DNA from: CAZMSQ01 sp964569025
Lineage (GTDB): Bacteria > Bacteroidota > Bacteroidia > Chitinophagales > Saprospiraceae
Reading direction: 5' to 3'
NCBI GenBank assembly: GCA_964569025.1
Contig: CAZMSQ010000005.1
Coordinates: 47,282-111,281 of the forward strand
DNA: 64,000 bases
How positions within the stretch are numbered: position 1 is the stretch's first letter; the number at the start of each line of letters is the position of its first letter. The position numbers and the translations under genes are program-made. This document shows, one piece after another, positions 17,825 to 26,059 of the stretch. The notes under the pieces were generated by a model. That model worked only from the letters and a program-made list of their open reading frames with translations. It was not told where the DNA came from and searched no databases.

Positions 17825-18889
17825 TTATCCGGCTGATTCCATTGCATGCCGACAGGCAGCGTGGCCTGCAAAGCGTTCTTTGTCAACGCCGAGCCAGTCG
17901 AGTGCTGTCCATGCCAGCAGTTGCTGTCTGGTACGGGCACTGTAGGGCATCGACTCTATAAGGGCTCCCGGGTGGTGCTCGCCAAGTGGGAAGGGGTAGT
18001 CGGACCCGAGTGCAATCCGATCGGCACCCATGAGATCAATGAGGTAGTCGAGGATTCGCTCGTCATGAACCAGCGAGTCGATGTAGAACCTGCCGAGATA
18101 TTCGCGTGGATTCACCGGGTTGTCAATGGCGCAGAGGTCAGGCCGCACATTGAAACCGTGCTCGATTCTGCTGATGGTAGCAGGGAAGGAACCCCCACCA
18201 TGGGCGAAGGCAACCCGCAGCTTGGGCAGCCGCTCGAAGACGCCTCCGAAAATCATGGAGGCGATGGCCCGTGATGTCTCCGCTGGCATGCCCACTAGCC
18301 ACGGCAGCCAGTAACGCTCCATATCTTCTTTGCCCATCATATCCCACGGATGCACAAACACCGCCGCCCCCAGTCGCTCAGCAGCCTCGAAGACAGGAAA
18401 GAGGGCCGGATCGTTGAGGTTCCATGAATTGACATGCGAACCGATTTCGACACCCTGCAGCCCCAGCTCGTGGATGCACCGCTCCATTTCCCGGATGGCG
18501 AGATCGGGGTGGTGCATCGGGATGGTGCCAAGCCCCAGAAAGCGGTCAGGATAGCGGTGGCAGATTTCTGAGATGTGGTCATTGAGAAACCTCGACACAT
18601 CATAGCAATCTCGGGGAGAGGCCCAGTATCCGAACAACACCGGTATGGTAGACAGCACCTGCACATGCACCCCATGGCTGTCACAGTCGTGGATCCGTGC
18701 TTCCGCAGACCAGCAGTTGTCCTGCACCTCACGGAAAAATTTGTCGTCCATCATCATGCGGGCGCAGCATGGCTTGTGGTGGTCCAGACTGATGAACCCG
18801 CCATAGCCAAACCGCTTTGCCCAGTTGGGCATTTTTTCTGGCATGATGTGGGTATGGATGTCAATCTTGAAGTATTCCATAGGAGGCAT
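17825..18889 (-). CDS. Aminocarboxymuconate-semialdehyde decarboxylase-like amidohydrolase
   Basis: ACMSD decarboxylates 2-amino-3-carboxymuconate 6-semialdehyde and diverts tryptophan carbon away from quinolinate and NAD. The product has the metal-binding DIHTHIMP motif near its N-terminus, HPWDMMGKEDM in the middle, AHGGGSFPATISRIEHG, and the late aspartate motif ALGSDYPFPLGEHHPG, in the order expected of the Zn-dependent ACMSD branch. Start ATG 18889 lies 7 bases after the dioxygenase stop; ATG 18880 is an alternative, and 18934 would overlap the upstream gene by 38 bases. About 354 residues. Membership in the kynurenine operon supports the ACMSD role over a generic amidohydrolase. Confidence 0.9.
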   Translation of the reverse strand: MPPMEYFKIDIHTHIMPEKMPNWAKRFGYGGFISLDHHKPCCARMMMDDKFFREVQDNCWSAEARIHDCDSHGVHVQVLSTIPVLFGYWASPRDCYDVSRFLNDHISEICHRYPDRFLGLGTIPMHHPDLAIREMERCIHELGLQGVEIGSHVNSWNLNDPALFPVFEAAERLGAAVFVHPWDMMGKEDMERYWLPWLVGMPAETSRAIASMIFGGVFERLPKLRVAFAHGGGSFPATISRIEHGFNVRPDLCAIDNPVNPREYLGRFYIDSLVHDERILDYLIDLMGADRIALGSDYPFPLGEHHPGALIESMPYSARTRQQLLAWTALDWLGVDKERFAGHAACRHAMESAG

Positions 18890-18896
18890 GTTGGTG

Positions 18897-20009
18897 TCAA
18901 CCCTGCTGTTGGGAAAAATAGAAACCGAGCTCAAGCCGTAGTCGTGCCGGCAGTACCGGCAGTTCGGACCGCGGGATGAGCATGGTGGAAATATTGTGCA
19001 AATCTCCGAATATCTGGTGTTTCATGGCGGTGTCCCTCAGGTAGTCATGGCCGGAGGAGCCTCCGGTTCCGATTTTCTTTCCCAGCATTCTCAGCACCAT
19101 CTGAGCGTGGCGGTACCTCCATGTGACCAGTTGCTCGTCAATATCAGAGAGGCGTTTCAGCATTTGAAAAGGGAGGTGGAGAATGGGCTCTTCGCGGTAG
19201 AGTTTAATGAGGAGTGCACCGAGTGTGGCTTTGTAGGAGAGCCGTAACTTGCCTTCTTCCTGCATGCGTTTATGTGCCTCGGGGTCCAGGATGGAATCAA
19301 AGTAGGTGTCGGTGCCGCCGAGCATTTGCAGGCGCATTGATTTCTGACTATCAGATAGATAGGTCGATTCGCGGATGGCCTGAGCCTCTTTACTCAGCAT
19401 TTTCTCGACGGCGAGCTTGTATTGCTCAAGGAAATTGAAATTGTGGAAGTTGAGAAACGGGGTGCGCTCAAGCCATTTTTCAACCAGATCAAACAGACTG
19501 CTGCCTTCTTCGATGGCTTGGAGGGCCTCTCTCTGGTCAGGTTGTAAAGAGTCCCGGTAGGGTTGGTTGTTGTAAGTGAGCCGCTCTTTCTCGCGCAGAC
19601 CAAGCATGACTTCAACCATCCTGAACTGGTAGCTCTGGAATCCGGAGGCCGGAAAGAGGTACGAGCGGAAATCCAGAAAATCGAGAGGAGTCATGGTTTC
19701 GAGGACTCTGATTTGCTGAATCAGGAGCTGAAGAATTTCGCTCACCCGCTCCAGCCGGCTCACTGCAACGCCAATGTTGCGCTCGTCTACAAGGTCAGAC
19801 TCGAACATATGGCGTACCGAACCGATTTCGTGGATGATCTGTTTGAACCACAGCTCGTAGGCCTGATGGATGATGATGAACAGCATCTCCTCGTGTGCTG
19901 CTTTGCCCTCAACCTCCGCGCTGCGCAGTGTTTGGGCACCAAGGATTTTGTCCAGCTGAAGGTAGCTGTGATAATGAATGGTGCTGTACTTTTCGTGTTC
20001 TTCAGCCAT
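18897..20009 (-). CDS. Tryptophan 2,3-dioxygenase
   Basis: This heme enzyme opens the indole ring of tryptophan to N-formylkynurenine, the first step of the kynurenine pathway. The 370-residue protein starts at ATG 20009 (MAEEHEKYS); the open frame continues upstream to 20690 but that part is antisense to rimO and carries no TDO sequence. Family motifs include YHSYLQLDKIL, HQAYELWFKQ, SGFQSYQFRMVE, RYRHAQMVLRMLG with the likely heme-ligand histidine, and GTGGSSGHDYLR at the substrate loop. It heads the operon TDO, ACMSD, kynU, kmo. A TACATTTG -7 element lies about 28 bases before the start. Confidence 0.93.
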   Translation of the reverse strand: MAEEHEKYSTIHYHSYLQLDKILGAQTLRSAEVEGKAAHEEMLFIIIHQAYELWFKQIIHEIGSVRHMFESDLVDERNIGVAVSRLERVSEILQLLIQQIRVLETMTPLDFLDFRSYLFPASGFQSYQFRMVEVMLGLREKERLTYNNQPYRDSLQPDQREALQAIEEGSSLFDLVEKWLERTPFLNFHNFNFLEQYKLAVEKMLSKEAQAIRESTYLSDSQKSMRLQMLGGTDTYFDSILDPEAHKRMQEEGKLRLSYKATLGALLIKLYREEPILHLPFQMLKRLSDIDEQLVTWRYRHAQMVLRMLGKKIGTGGSSGHDYLRDTAMKHQIFGDLHNISTMLIPRSELPVLPARLRLELGFYFSQQQG

Positions 20010-20036
20010 AGGGAAGTTGATTTTTCGGCTCTGTCC

Positions 20037-20044
20037 CAAATGTA
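20037..20044 (-). promoter_or_regulatory. Candidate -7 promoter element for the kynurenine operon
   Basis: TACATTTG on the minus strand matches the Bacteroidota -7 consensus TAnnTTTG exactly. It lies 28 bases before the ATG of the tryptophan dioxygenase, leaving a leader of about 20 bases. No clear -33 element was recognised. Confidence 0.5.
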
Positions 20045-20120
20045 GGAAAAATACGCGGCTCATGAAGACCGCATACTGGGCGCGATGTGAGCACGCTGTT
20101 ATGAAAATGTCCGTTTTCTC

Positions 20121-20128
20121 TATCTTTG
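20121..20128 (+). promoter_or_regulatory. Candidate -7 promoter element for rimO
   Basis: TATCTTTG is an exact TAnnTTTG match. Transcription would begin near 20133, only about 18 bases before the preferred TTG start of rimO. It is divergent from the kynurenine operon promoter about 80 bases away. Confidence 0.5.
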
Positions 20129-20150
20129 GCCACAATTGAAAAAAAGAACG

Positions 20151-21464
20151 TTGAAGACAAAAACGCTTAGAAAGGAGAAGGTAAAGGTTGTTACCCTCGG
20201 GTGCTCGAAAAACCTTGTGGATTCTGAAAACATGGTAACCCAACTCAGGGGAAATGACTTTATGGTGCTTCCTGAAGAGTCTGAAGAGGCTGACGTGGTC
20301 ATTGTGAATACCTGCGGGTTTATTGATGTGGCGAAGGAGGAGTCTATCAACACCATTCTCCATTACGCCAGTGAAAAAGGGGAGGGGTCTATTGACAAGT
20401 TGCTGGTGACTGGGTGTCTCTCCCAGCGTTACCGGGAGGATCTGGAGCGCGAAATTCCCGAGGTCGACGGTTGGTTTGGTACCATGGAGCTTCCCGGGCT
20501 GCTGGCACGGCTGAATGCAGACTATCAGCACGAGCTTATCGGAGAGCGATGGATTTCTACACCTGCTCATTATGCCTATTTGAAGATTTCGGAAGGATGC
20601 AATCGCACCTGTTCGTTTTGTGCCATTCCGCTTATGCGGGGCAACCATGTATCCAAGCCAATTGATGCGCTGGTCAAAGAAGCGTCTCACCTTGCCCGGC
20701 AGGGGGTCAGAGAGCTGATGCTCATCGCCCAGGAGTTGACTTATTATGGTCTGGATTTGTACCGCGAAAGGGCCTTACCGCGTCTGCTCCATGCCCTTGC
20801 TGATGTGGAGGGAATAGAATGGATCAGGCTACACTATGCGTATCCGTCAAAATTTCCCGTAGAAGTACTTGAGGCCATGGCTGCGAGGCCTGAGGTGTGC
20901 AAGTATCTCGACATGCCGCTTCAGCACGCCTCTGACAGTGTTCTGAAGCGGATGCGCCGGCAGATTACGCGGGCCGAAACCGTGGAGTTAATTCAGAAAG
21001 CCCGTGAAATTTTGCCAGAGCTGACCTTGCGCACCACCATGCTGGTCGGTTTTCCCGGAGAGACAGAGTCAGAGTTCGAAGAGCTTTGTGACTTCGTTCG
21101 GGAAATGCGGTTCAACCGCCTTGGGGTATTTCAGTATTCGCATGAGGAGAATACCAGAGCGTACGATCTTGAGGATGATGTGCCGGCAGAAGTAAAGGCC
21201 AGGCGTGCGGGTGATTTGATGGCCATCCAGCAGGAGATTTCTGCGGAGATGAACCAGGCAATGGTCGGGAAGCGGGTGCGGGTCTTGTTTGACAGAAAAG
21301 AGGGAGACCATTTTGTGGGCAGAACCGAGGGAGACTCGCCTGAGGTAGACAATGAGGTGCTGGTTTCAGCAGCAGAGCAATTTGTCCGCATCGGGGATTT
21401 TGCCGAAGTTGAAGTTATTCAAGCCCTGGAGTACGACCTGATAGGGCGGGTTGTTGGGCTTTAA
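20151..21464 (+). CDS. rimO: Ribosomal protein S12 methylthiotransferase RimO
   Basis: RimO is a radical-SAM enzyme that methylthiolates an aspartate of ribosomal protein S12. The three domains are visible: UPF0004 with VTLGCSKNLVDSE and NTCGFIDVAKEES (two of the cluster cysteines plus GCLSQRY), the radical-SAM CxxxCxxC motif in CNRTCSFCAIP at about residues 143-153, and a C-terminal TRAM domain (RVRVLFDRKEGDHFVGRT). There is no ATG before the first cluster cysteine. The frame offers TTG codons at 20136 and 20151; the second gives MKTKTLRKEKVKVVTLGCS, which matches the usual Bacteroidota N-terminus, so a TTG start is proposed. Confidence 0.93.
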   Translation: MKTKTLRKEKVKVVTLGCSKNLVDSENMVTQLRGNDFMVLPEESEEADVVIVNTCGFIDVAKEESINTILHYASEKGEGSIDKLLVTGCLSQRYREDLEREIPEVDGWFGTMELPGLLARLNADYQHELIGERWISTPAHYAYLKISEGCNRTCSFCAIPLMRGNHVSKPIDALVKEASHLARQGVRELMLIAQELTYYGLDLYRERALPRLLHALADVEGIEWIRLHYAYPSKFPVEVLEAMAARPEVCKYLDMPLQHASDSVLKRMRRQITRAETVELIQKAREILPELTLRTTMLVGFPGETESEFEELCDFVREMRFNRLGVFQYSHEENTRAYDLEDDVPAEVKARRAGDLMAIQQEISAEMNQAMVGKRVRVLFDRKEGDHFVGRTEGDSPEVDNEVLVSAAEQFVRIGDFAEVEVIQALEYDLIGRVVGL

Positions 21465-21567
21465 GATTCAAGGGGCTGAACACTTTGCTGCTTTTGGAGT
21501 TTTGATCACGTCTCCGCATCCGATTCCCTAGAAGGATTGCTTTACTCATCTGTATTTCCAAATTTAT

Positions 21568-22026
21568 ATGACCAACAGCCCCCGCTCTTTTCTTTCAACG
21601 GCATTCAGTCCATTTCTTCAGGCTGGTGTGGTGTTGGCCGTCATATTGCTCGTTATGGTCGGAGGGAAAATACTGCAGGTCAGCGAACTGGTTGAGGTAG
21701 AGCCCAGATTTCCCTGGTTAACAGCTGCCTCATTCATGCTCTTTTTTGCCCTTTTCAACAGCGTGTTCAGTCTTTCAGCGTCTAATCTCAACCACTATTG
21801 GAGCCGGTCTATTCCATCCTTTGGCGTGCTGGCTTTATTGTCAGGACTGTTGGCTTGGGCATTTTCCAGCATTCCCATTTTCGAGGCAGGATCATACTGG
21901 TGGATTTTTATTGTCGTCTCGTTCGGATATCTGGTCTTTCTGAGCCTCATGGGCCTTGCCAGAAAAATTGTAGATTTCGCAGAGCGGGAGGAGTGGAACG
22001 CTCCGAAGCGCAGAAACCGAAGGTAA
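21568..22026 (+). CDS. Membrane protein of unknown function, four predicted helices
   Basis: The 152-residue product has four hydrophobic segments, at about residues 17-37, 50-70, 83-103 and 108-130, and ends with a basic tail (APKRRNRR) that predicts a cytoplasmic C-terminus. No conserved motif was recognised. It lies about 100 bases after rimO and 34 bases before msrB on the same strand. Its coding status rests on the clean membrane pattern and position. Confidence 0.65.
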   Translation: MTNSPRSFLSTAFSPFLQAGVVLAVILLVMVGGKILQVSELVEVEPRFPWLTAASFMLFFALFNSVFSLSASNLNHYWSRSIPSFGVLALLSGLLAWAFSSIPIFEAGSYWWIFIVVSFGYLVFLSLMGLARKIVDFAEREEWNAPKRRNRR

Positions 22027-22060
22027 ATCAGAACTCCAGCCTTTCCTGTGTGTTATATGA

Positions 22061-22627
22061 ATGTTCTCAATCAGACATGCTATGATTTCACGCTCAGTAT
22101 TTTTTGCATTTGGATTGCTTTTCTTGTCTTTGGCTCAGGCAGCTTGTCAATCAACGACGTCTAAGGACCAGCAGAACCCTCTCGATCAGCTTGAGATGCT
22201 GGAAGAGGCAGTCGCCCCATCGGTCGGGGTTATTACTCCGATGGAGCGTTCGGATGATGAATGGCGTGCCATGTTGACTGACAAGGAGTATACGGTGTTG
22301 CGCAATCACGGCACTGAGCGTGCCTTTACTGGCGATTTGCTGGAGAATAAGACGCAGGGTGTTTACACCTGTGGCGGCTGTGGCCTTGAGTTGTTTGCCT
22401 CGCGGCACAAGTTCCGGTCCGGCACCGGATGGCCCAGTTTCTGGCAGCCTTTCCGCGCCAACCATGTGGGTGCCTCACTTGATGGTGCTTATGGAATGAC
22501 ACGCATTGAGGTGCATTGCGCCCGTTGCGGCGGCCATCTTGGCCATGTCTTTGATGACGGTCCAAAGCCTACCGGCCTCCGGTACTGCATCAATTCTGCA
22601 GCCCTTGACTTTCAGGAGAAGCCCTGA
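22061..22627 (+). CDS. msrB: Methionine-R-sulfoxide reductase MsrB, lipoprotein form
   Basis: MsrB reduces methionine-R-sulfoxide in proteins. The core shows both zinc-binding CxxC pairs (CGGCG and CARCGG), FRSGTGWPSFWQPF, and the catalytic cysteine in LRYCINSAALDF near the C-terminus. The N-terminus carries a hydrophobic signal and lipobox (LSLAQAAC) so it should be anchored in the periplasm or outer membrane, where it repairs envelope proteins. The resolving partner is not evident. 188 residues from ATG 22061; a second Met 7 codons later is possible. It converges on pdhB with a 30-base spacer. Confidence 0.93.
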   Translation: MFSIRHAMISRSVFFAFGLLFLSLAQAACQSTTSKDQQNPLDQLEMLEEAVAPSVGVITPMERSDDEWRAMLTDKEYTVLRNHGTERAFTGDLLENKTQGVYTCGGCGLELFASRHKFRSGTGWPSFWQPFRANHVGASLDGAYGMTRIEVHCARCGGHLGHVFDDGPKPTGLRYCINSAALDFQEKP

Positions 22628-22657
22628 TCATCGAGGCACATGTTCATTCTCATTTTC

Positions 22658-23638
22658 TCACCGGTAAGCCACCTCTCTGACCGCCCTTACTACTTTTTCA
22701 GGACTCGGCAGGTATTCCTCGACAAGTGTCGGTGCAAACGCCATGGAAGTGTCTGCGGCATTAATGCGCGTCACAGGAGCGTCGAGGTAGTCGAAGGCGT
22801 ACTTTTGCATAACGTAGGCAATTTCAGCTGATACTCCGGCGAAAGGCCATGATTCGTCTACAACCACCATTCGGTTGGTCTTTTTCAGTGACTGGACAAG
22901 TGTTTCGTGGTCGAGTGGACGGATGGTGCGAAGGTCTATGACTTCCGCCTCAATGCCGTCTTTTGCCAGGATTTCGGCTGCTTCCATGGCCACCTTAATC
23001 ATCTTGTTGAAGGTCACGATGGTGACATCAGAGCCAGAGCGGCGCACTGCTGCTTTGCCGATTGGGACAAGGTATTCGCCTTCGGGTACTTCACCCTTAT
23101 CACCATAAAGGATTTCAGATTCCATGACACAGACTGGGTCATTATCGCGGATAGCAGACTTGAGAAGCCCCTTTGCATCAGCGGGGTCTATGCAGGAGAT
23201 GACTTTGAGACCTGGTACATTGGCCATCCAGCTTTCGAATGTCTGGGAGTGTTGCTGGGCCAATTGGCCGGCAGAGCCGGAAGGGCCGCGGAATACAATC
23301 GGGCACATATATTCGCCGGCTGACTGAGAGAGTGTTTTTGCAGCATTGTTGACAATCTGGTCGAAGGCCAGAACTGCAAAATTCCAAGTCATAAACTCGA
23401 TGATTGGCCTTAGGCCGTTCATGGCAGCACCGACACCGATACCAGCGAAGCCGAGTTCTGCAATTGGGGTATCTATTACCCGACGTGGGCCAAACTCATC
23501 GAGCATCCCTTTGCTGACTTTGTAGGCACCATTATATTCCGCAACTTCTTCTCCCATGAGGAAGACTGTTTCGTCGCGGCGCATTTCTTCAGTCATGGCT
23601 TCGCGAAGGGCATCTCTGAGGGTCAGGACTCTTGACAT
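22658..23638 (-). CDS. pdhB: Pyruvate dehydrogenase E1 component, beta subunit
   Basis: This subunit forms the E1 heterotetramer that uses thiamine diphosphate to decarboxylate pyruvate. The 326-residue product has typical PdhB features: LRDALREAMTEEM, VFLMGEEVAEYNGAYKVS, PIAELGFAGIGVGAA, GGP-like FRGPSGSAGQLAQQHSQ, and VIDLRTIRPLD in the C-terminal transketolase domain. The alpha subunit and E2/E3 are not next to it, which is common in Bacteroidota. It lies 54 bases downstream of mpl on the same strand, but has its own candidate promoter at 23673-23680. Confidence 0.94.
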   Translation of the reverse strand: MSRVLTLRDALREAMTEEMRRDETVFLMGEEVAEYNGAYKVSKGMLDEFGPRRVIDTPIAELGFAGIGVGAAMNGLRPIIEFMTWNFAVLAFDQIVNNAAKTLSQSAGEYMCPIVFRGPSGSAGQLAQQHSQTFESWMANVPGLKVISCIDPADAKGLLKSAIRDNDPVCVMESEILYGDKGEVPEGEYLVPIGKAAVRRSGSDVTIVTFNKMIKVAMEAAEILAKDGIEAEVIDLRTIRPLDHETLVQSLKKTNRMVVVDESWPFAGVSAEIAYVMQKYAFDYLDAPVTRINAADTSMAFAPTLVEEYLPSPEKVVRAVREVAYR

Positions 23639-23672
23639 GGAAAGTGTGTTTGAGGGTCTTCTGAATTGGCTG

Positions 23673-23680
23673 CAAAAATA
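23673..23680 (-). promoter_or_regulatory. Candidate -7 promoter element for pdhB
   Basis: TATTTTTG on the minus strand matches TAnnTTTG and is followed by CAGCC. It lies 35 bases before the pdhB ATG, in the gap after mpl, suggesting that pdhB is transcribed separately. Confidence 0.5.
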
Positions 23681-23692
23681 GGAAAAAACTGA

Positions 23693-25054
23693 CTATCGGG
23701 TGGAGGCTTCACGGGCAAAAGTGTGGAGGTCAAAGCCGCCGAGGCGCCCCGAACTCATTACAAGCAAATGGCCGTGTTGTTCGGCCTGCCGGTCCATCCA
23801 ATGGGCCAGCTCTACGGTGGTCATGAGCACTTCCAAATTTTGGCGACTAAAGGCGGTACGCAGCATATCGGGGTCGAGGGCATTCATTCTTTTTTGGGCG
23901 ATGGTTTCCGGAGAGATGAATACGCAGGCGGAATCGGCAAGATTGAGCGCTCCACTGTACTGGTGTAGGAAATTGCGGTTCAGACTGCTGAAGGTGTGGA
24001 GTTCGAGGCAGGCAGAAAGGGGGGAGCCAGAGAATTGTTTTTTGAGGGCATTGACCGTTGCACGCACCTTCGAGGGGGCATGGGCAAAATCATGGTAGAC
24101 GCGATTTCCACGAGAATCTTCTCCCAGCAGTTCGAGCCTTCGTGAGGCGCCGGTGAATGTAGAGATTGCAGAAAGAAATTGAGCCTGAGAGATGCCCAAT
24201 TGTTCGCAGACAAGCCAGGCAGCCATGAGGTTGCGCATATTATGGTCTCCGATGACCTGACACGGCACGAGGTTGCCGTCGTCGGGGGTGAGAAAGAGGA
24301 GTCCGTCATTGATTTGATGCGGAAATGCCGAATACGGCACGGCTCTGATCCCGGGCGTCTGCCAAACCAGACTGCCCAGACGTTCGTCAGACTCATCATA
24401 GATGGCCGTTGCGTCAGGTGGCAGGCTTTGAAGGTACTCGCGAAAGGCAGAAATATAAGATGCTTCAGTCGGGAATACGTTGATATGGTCCCATGCAATC
24501 CCAGTCAGCACTGTGATGTGTGGGTGGTAGTGCATAAACTTCGGTCTGTCATCAATTGGGGATGAGAGGTATTCATCTCCTTCCATGACTGCCAGGGGTG
24601 CATCTGAGATTTTGACCATGGTTGTAAATCCAGGCAATTGGGCACCAACCAGGTAGTCAGTCTCCTTCCCGAGAAATGCCAGCACGTGCAGAATCATGCC
24701 GGTAGTTGTGGTCTTTCCATGGCTGCCTGCAATCACGACGCGCGTTTTATGTTTTGTGTGGCGCGCGAAGAATTCAGGGAATGAATAGATTGGCAGACCC
24801 AGAGTTTGGGCTTTCAAAAGCTCAGGGTTATCTTTGCGAGCATGCATGCCAATGATGACTGCGTCGAGGTCAGGAGTAATGGATTCTTCATTCCATCCTT
24901 CGGTCCGGGGCAGCAAACCGGCTTCTGAAAGCCGGAGGCGTGCAGGGTCGTAGATCTGGTCATCTGAACCTGTGATGGTGAATCCTTGTTCATGCAATGC
25001 AAGAGCGAAATTGTGCATAACGCTGCCTCCCACAGCTATCAGATGAATTTTCAT
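23693..25054 (-). CDS. mpl: UDP-N-acetylmuramate:L-alanyl-gamma-D-glutamyl-meso-diaminopimelate ligase Mpl
   Basis: Mpl recycles the murein tripeptide by joining it to UDP-MurNAc. It is a Mur-ligase relative of MurC: N-terminal Rossmann domain (IHLIAVGGSVMHNFALALHEQG), ATP loop GSHGKTTTTGM at about residues 110-120, the EGDEYLSSPIDDRPKF segment characteristic of Mpl rather than MurC, and the C-terminal domain with FAHAPSKVRAT. Length is about 453 residues from ATG 25054. A longer frame upstream to 25138 adds residues before the Rossmann strand and is unlikely. A TAATTTTCG -7-like element lies about 20 bases before the ATG. Confidence 0.92.
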   Translation of the reverse strand: MKIHLIAVGGSVMHNFALALHEQGFTITGSDDQIYDPARLRLSEAGLLPRTEGWNEESITPDLDAVIIGMHARKDNPELLKAQTLGLPIYSFPEFFARHTKHKTRVVIAGSHGKTTTTGMILHVLAFLGKETDYLVGAQLPGFTTMVKISDAPLAVMEGDEYLSSPIDDRPKFMHYHPHITVLTGIAWDHINVFPTEASYISAFREYLQSLPPDATAIYDESDERLGSLVWQTPGIRAVPYSAFPHQINDGLLFLTPDDGNLVPCQVIGDHNMRNLMAAWLVCEQLGISQAQFLSAISTFTGASRRLELLGEDSRGNRVYHDFAHAPSKVRATVNALKKQFSGSPLSACLELHTFSSLNRNFLHQYSGALNLADSACVFISPETIAQKRMNALDPDMLRTAFSRQNLEVLMTTVELAHWMDRQAEQHGHLLVMSSGRLGGFDLHTFAREASTR

Positions 25055-25172
25055 AGTCAAAGGGTTGGATTCCCCGAAAATTAGAAAATAATTGTATTTC
25101 GGGTGCGTTATGAGGCACAATACGACCGCATTCAACAAATCTCAAAACTTCTCACCAGACAATTTGCGCACA

Positions 25173-25319
25173 ATGATCGGTAAAAAAGTCAAGAAGCTAC
25201 TCCCAGTTATTGCATTAATCTGCGCCGCCGCCCTTTTGCAGTCCTGTAATCGCGGTATGGGATGCCCAAGTAATTTTAAGGCTGCTGCTGCCTGTACAAC
25301 CATTCTGACTGGCAGGTAA
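25173..25319 (+). CDS. Very small lipoprotein (48 residues)
   Basis: From ATG 25173 the product is MIGKKVKKLLPVIALICAAA, then LLQSC as a lipobox, leaving only about 23 residues (NRGMGCPSNFKAAAACTT...) after the acylated cysteine. Short lipoproteins ending in a GCPS/GCPYNF-like tail are frequent in Bacteroidota, but their role is unknown. It lies 17 bases before mnmD on the same strand, so the two may be co-transcribed. Upstream in-frame codons to 25092 overlap the mpl promoter region and are not used. Confidence 0.7.
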   Translation: MIGKKVKKLLPVIALICAAALLQSCNRGMGCPSNFKAAAACTTILTGR

Positions 25320-25336
25320 GTTGTGGAGTCGCACAG

Positions 25337-26011
25337 ATGACTGTCAAACGCATCCTTACAGGTGATGGTTCGCATTCCCTGCTCTCAGAAGAGTTTGGCG
25401 TGCCCTACCACTCTGTCCATGGAGCAGTTCAGGAAACACGCCATGTATTTATACAGGCGGGTTTCTTGGAGTGCGCCAACAACGCGAAGCATCTCAAAGT
25501 GCTCGAGTTAGGTTTTGGTACTGGGTTGAACGCCCTGATGACCTTTCTCGAGGCATCACTAAAAGGCGTTCGCGTATCCTACACCGGATTGGACACCTCG
25601 CCTGTCAGTCCATTGCTGGCTTCCACACTCAACTATCCTGAATTGGTCGATGATGACCGGAGTGCATCAATTCTCTCGGCCATGCACCTATCCCCCTGGG
25701 AGGAGGCAACACCAATCACACAAGATTTCATACTGACCAAGCACCAAACAGACGCCTGCGAGTGGGCCAGCTCTGGCGAGTATCATGTTGTCTATTATGA
25801 TGCCTTTGCCCCTGCAGCCCAGCCACACCTGTGGGAGCCGGATGTGCTCCGCCGGTTTTACGAAAGCCTTCTTCCGGGAGGCGTTCTGACGACATACTGT
25901 GCCAAAGGTCAATTTAAGCGCAATCTTAAATCAGTCGGATTCGAGGTGGAACCATTGCCAGGGCCTCCCGGAAAACGCGAAATGACGAGGGCCCGTAAGC
26001 CGAAGGCTTAG
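25337..26011 (+). CDS. mnmD: tRNA (mnm5s2U34)-methyltransferase MnmD
   Basis: MnmD methylates the 5-aminomethyl group at U34 of tRNAs, using SAM. This stand-alone form lacks the FAD oxidase half found in MnmC. The 224-residue product has YHSVHGAVQETRHVFIQAGF near the N-terminus, the SAM loop VLELGFGTGLNALM at about residues 55-68, the active-site stretch YYDAFAPAAQPHLWEPDVLR, and the closing GFEVEPLPGPPGKREMTRA, all typical of the MnmC N-domain family. It is preceded by the tiny lipoprotein. mnmA, which acts on the same nucleotide, is also in the window, about 6.5 kb downstream. Confidence 0.9.
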   Translation: MTVKRILTGDGSHSLLSEEFGVPYHSVHGAVQETRHVFIQAGFLECANNAKHLKVLELGFGTGLNALMTFLEASLKGVRVSYTGLDTSPVSPLLASTLNYPELVDDDRSASILSAMHLSPWEEATPITQDFILTKHQTDACEWASSGEYHVVYYDAFAPAAQPHLWEPDVLRRFYESLLPGGVLTTYCAKGQFKRNLKSVGFEVEPLPGPPGKREMTRARKPKA

Positions 26012-26059
26012 CCAGTTCCTGTTTTTTTATATTTTGGGGAGATAAATGCATGCATTCTC

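Noticed and set aside
20010..20690. Long in-frame extension before tryptophan dioxygenase
   Set aside because: It is antisense to rimO, contains no dioxygenase sequence, and ATG 20009 gives a normal TDO start.
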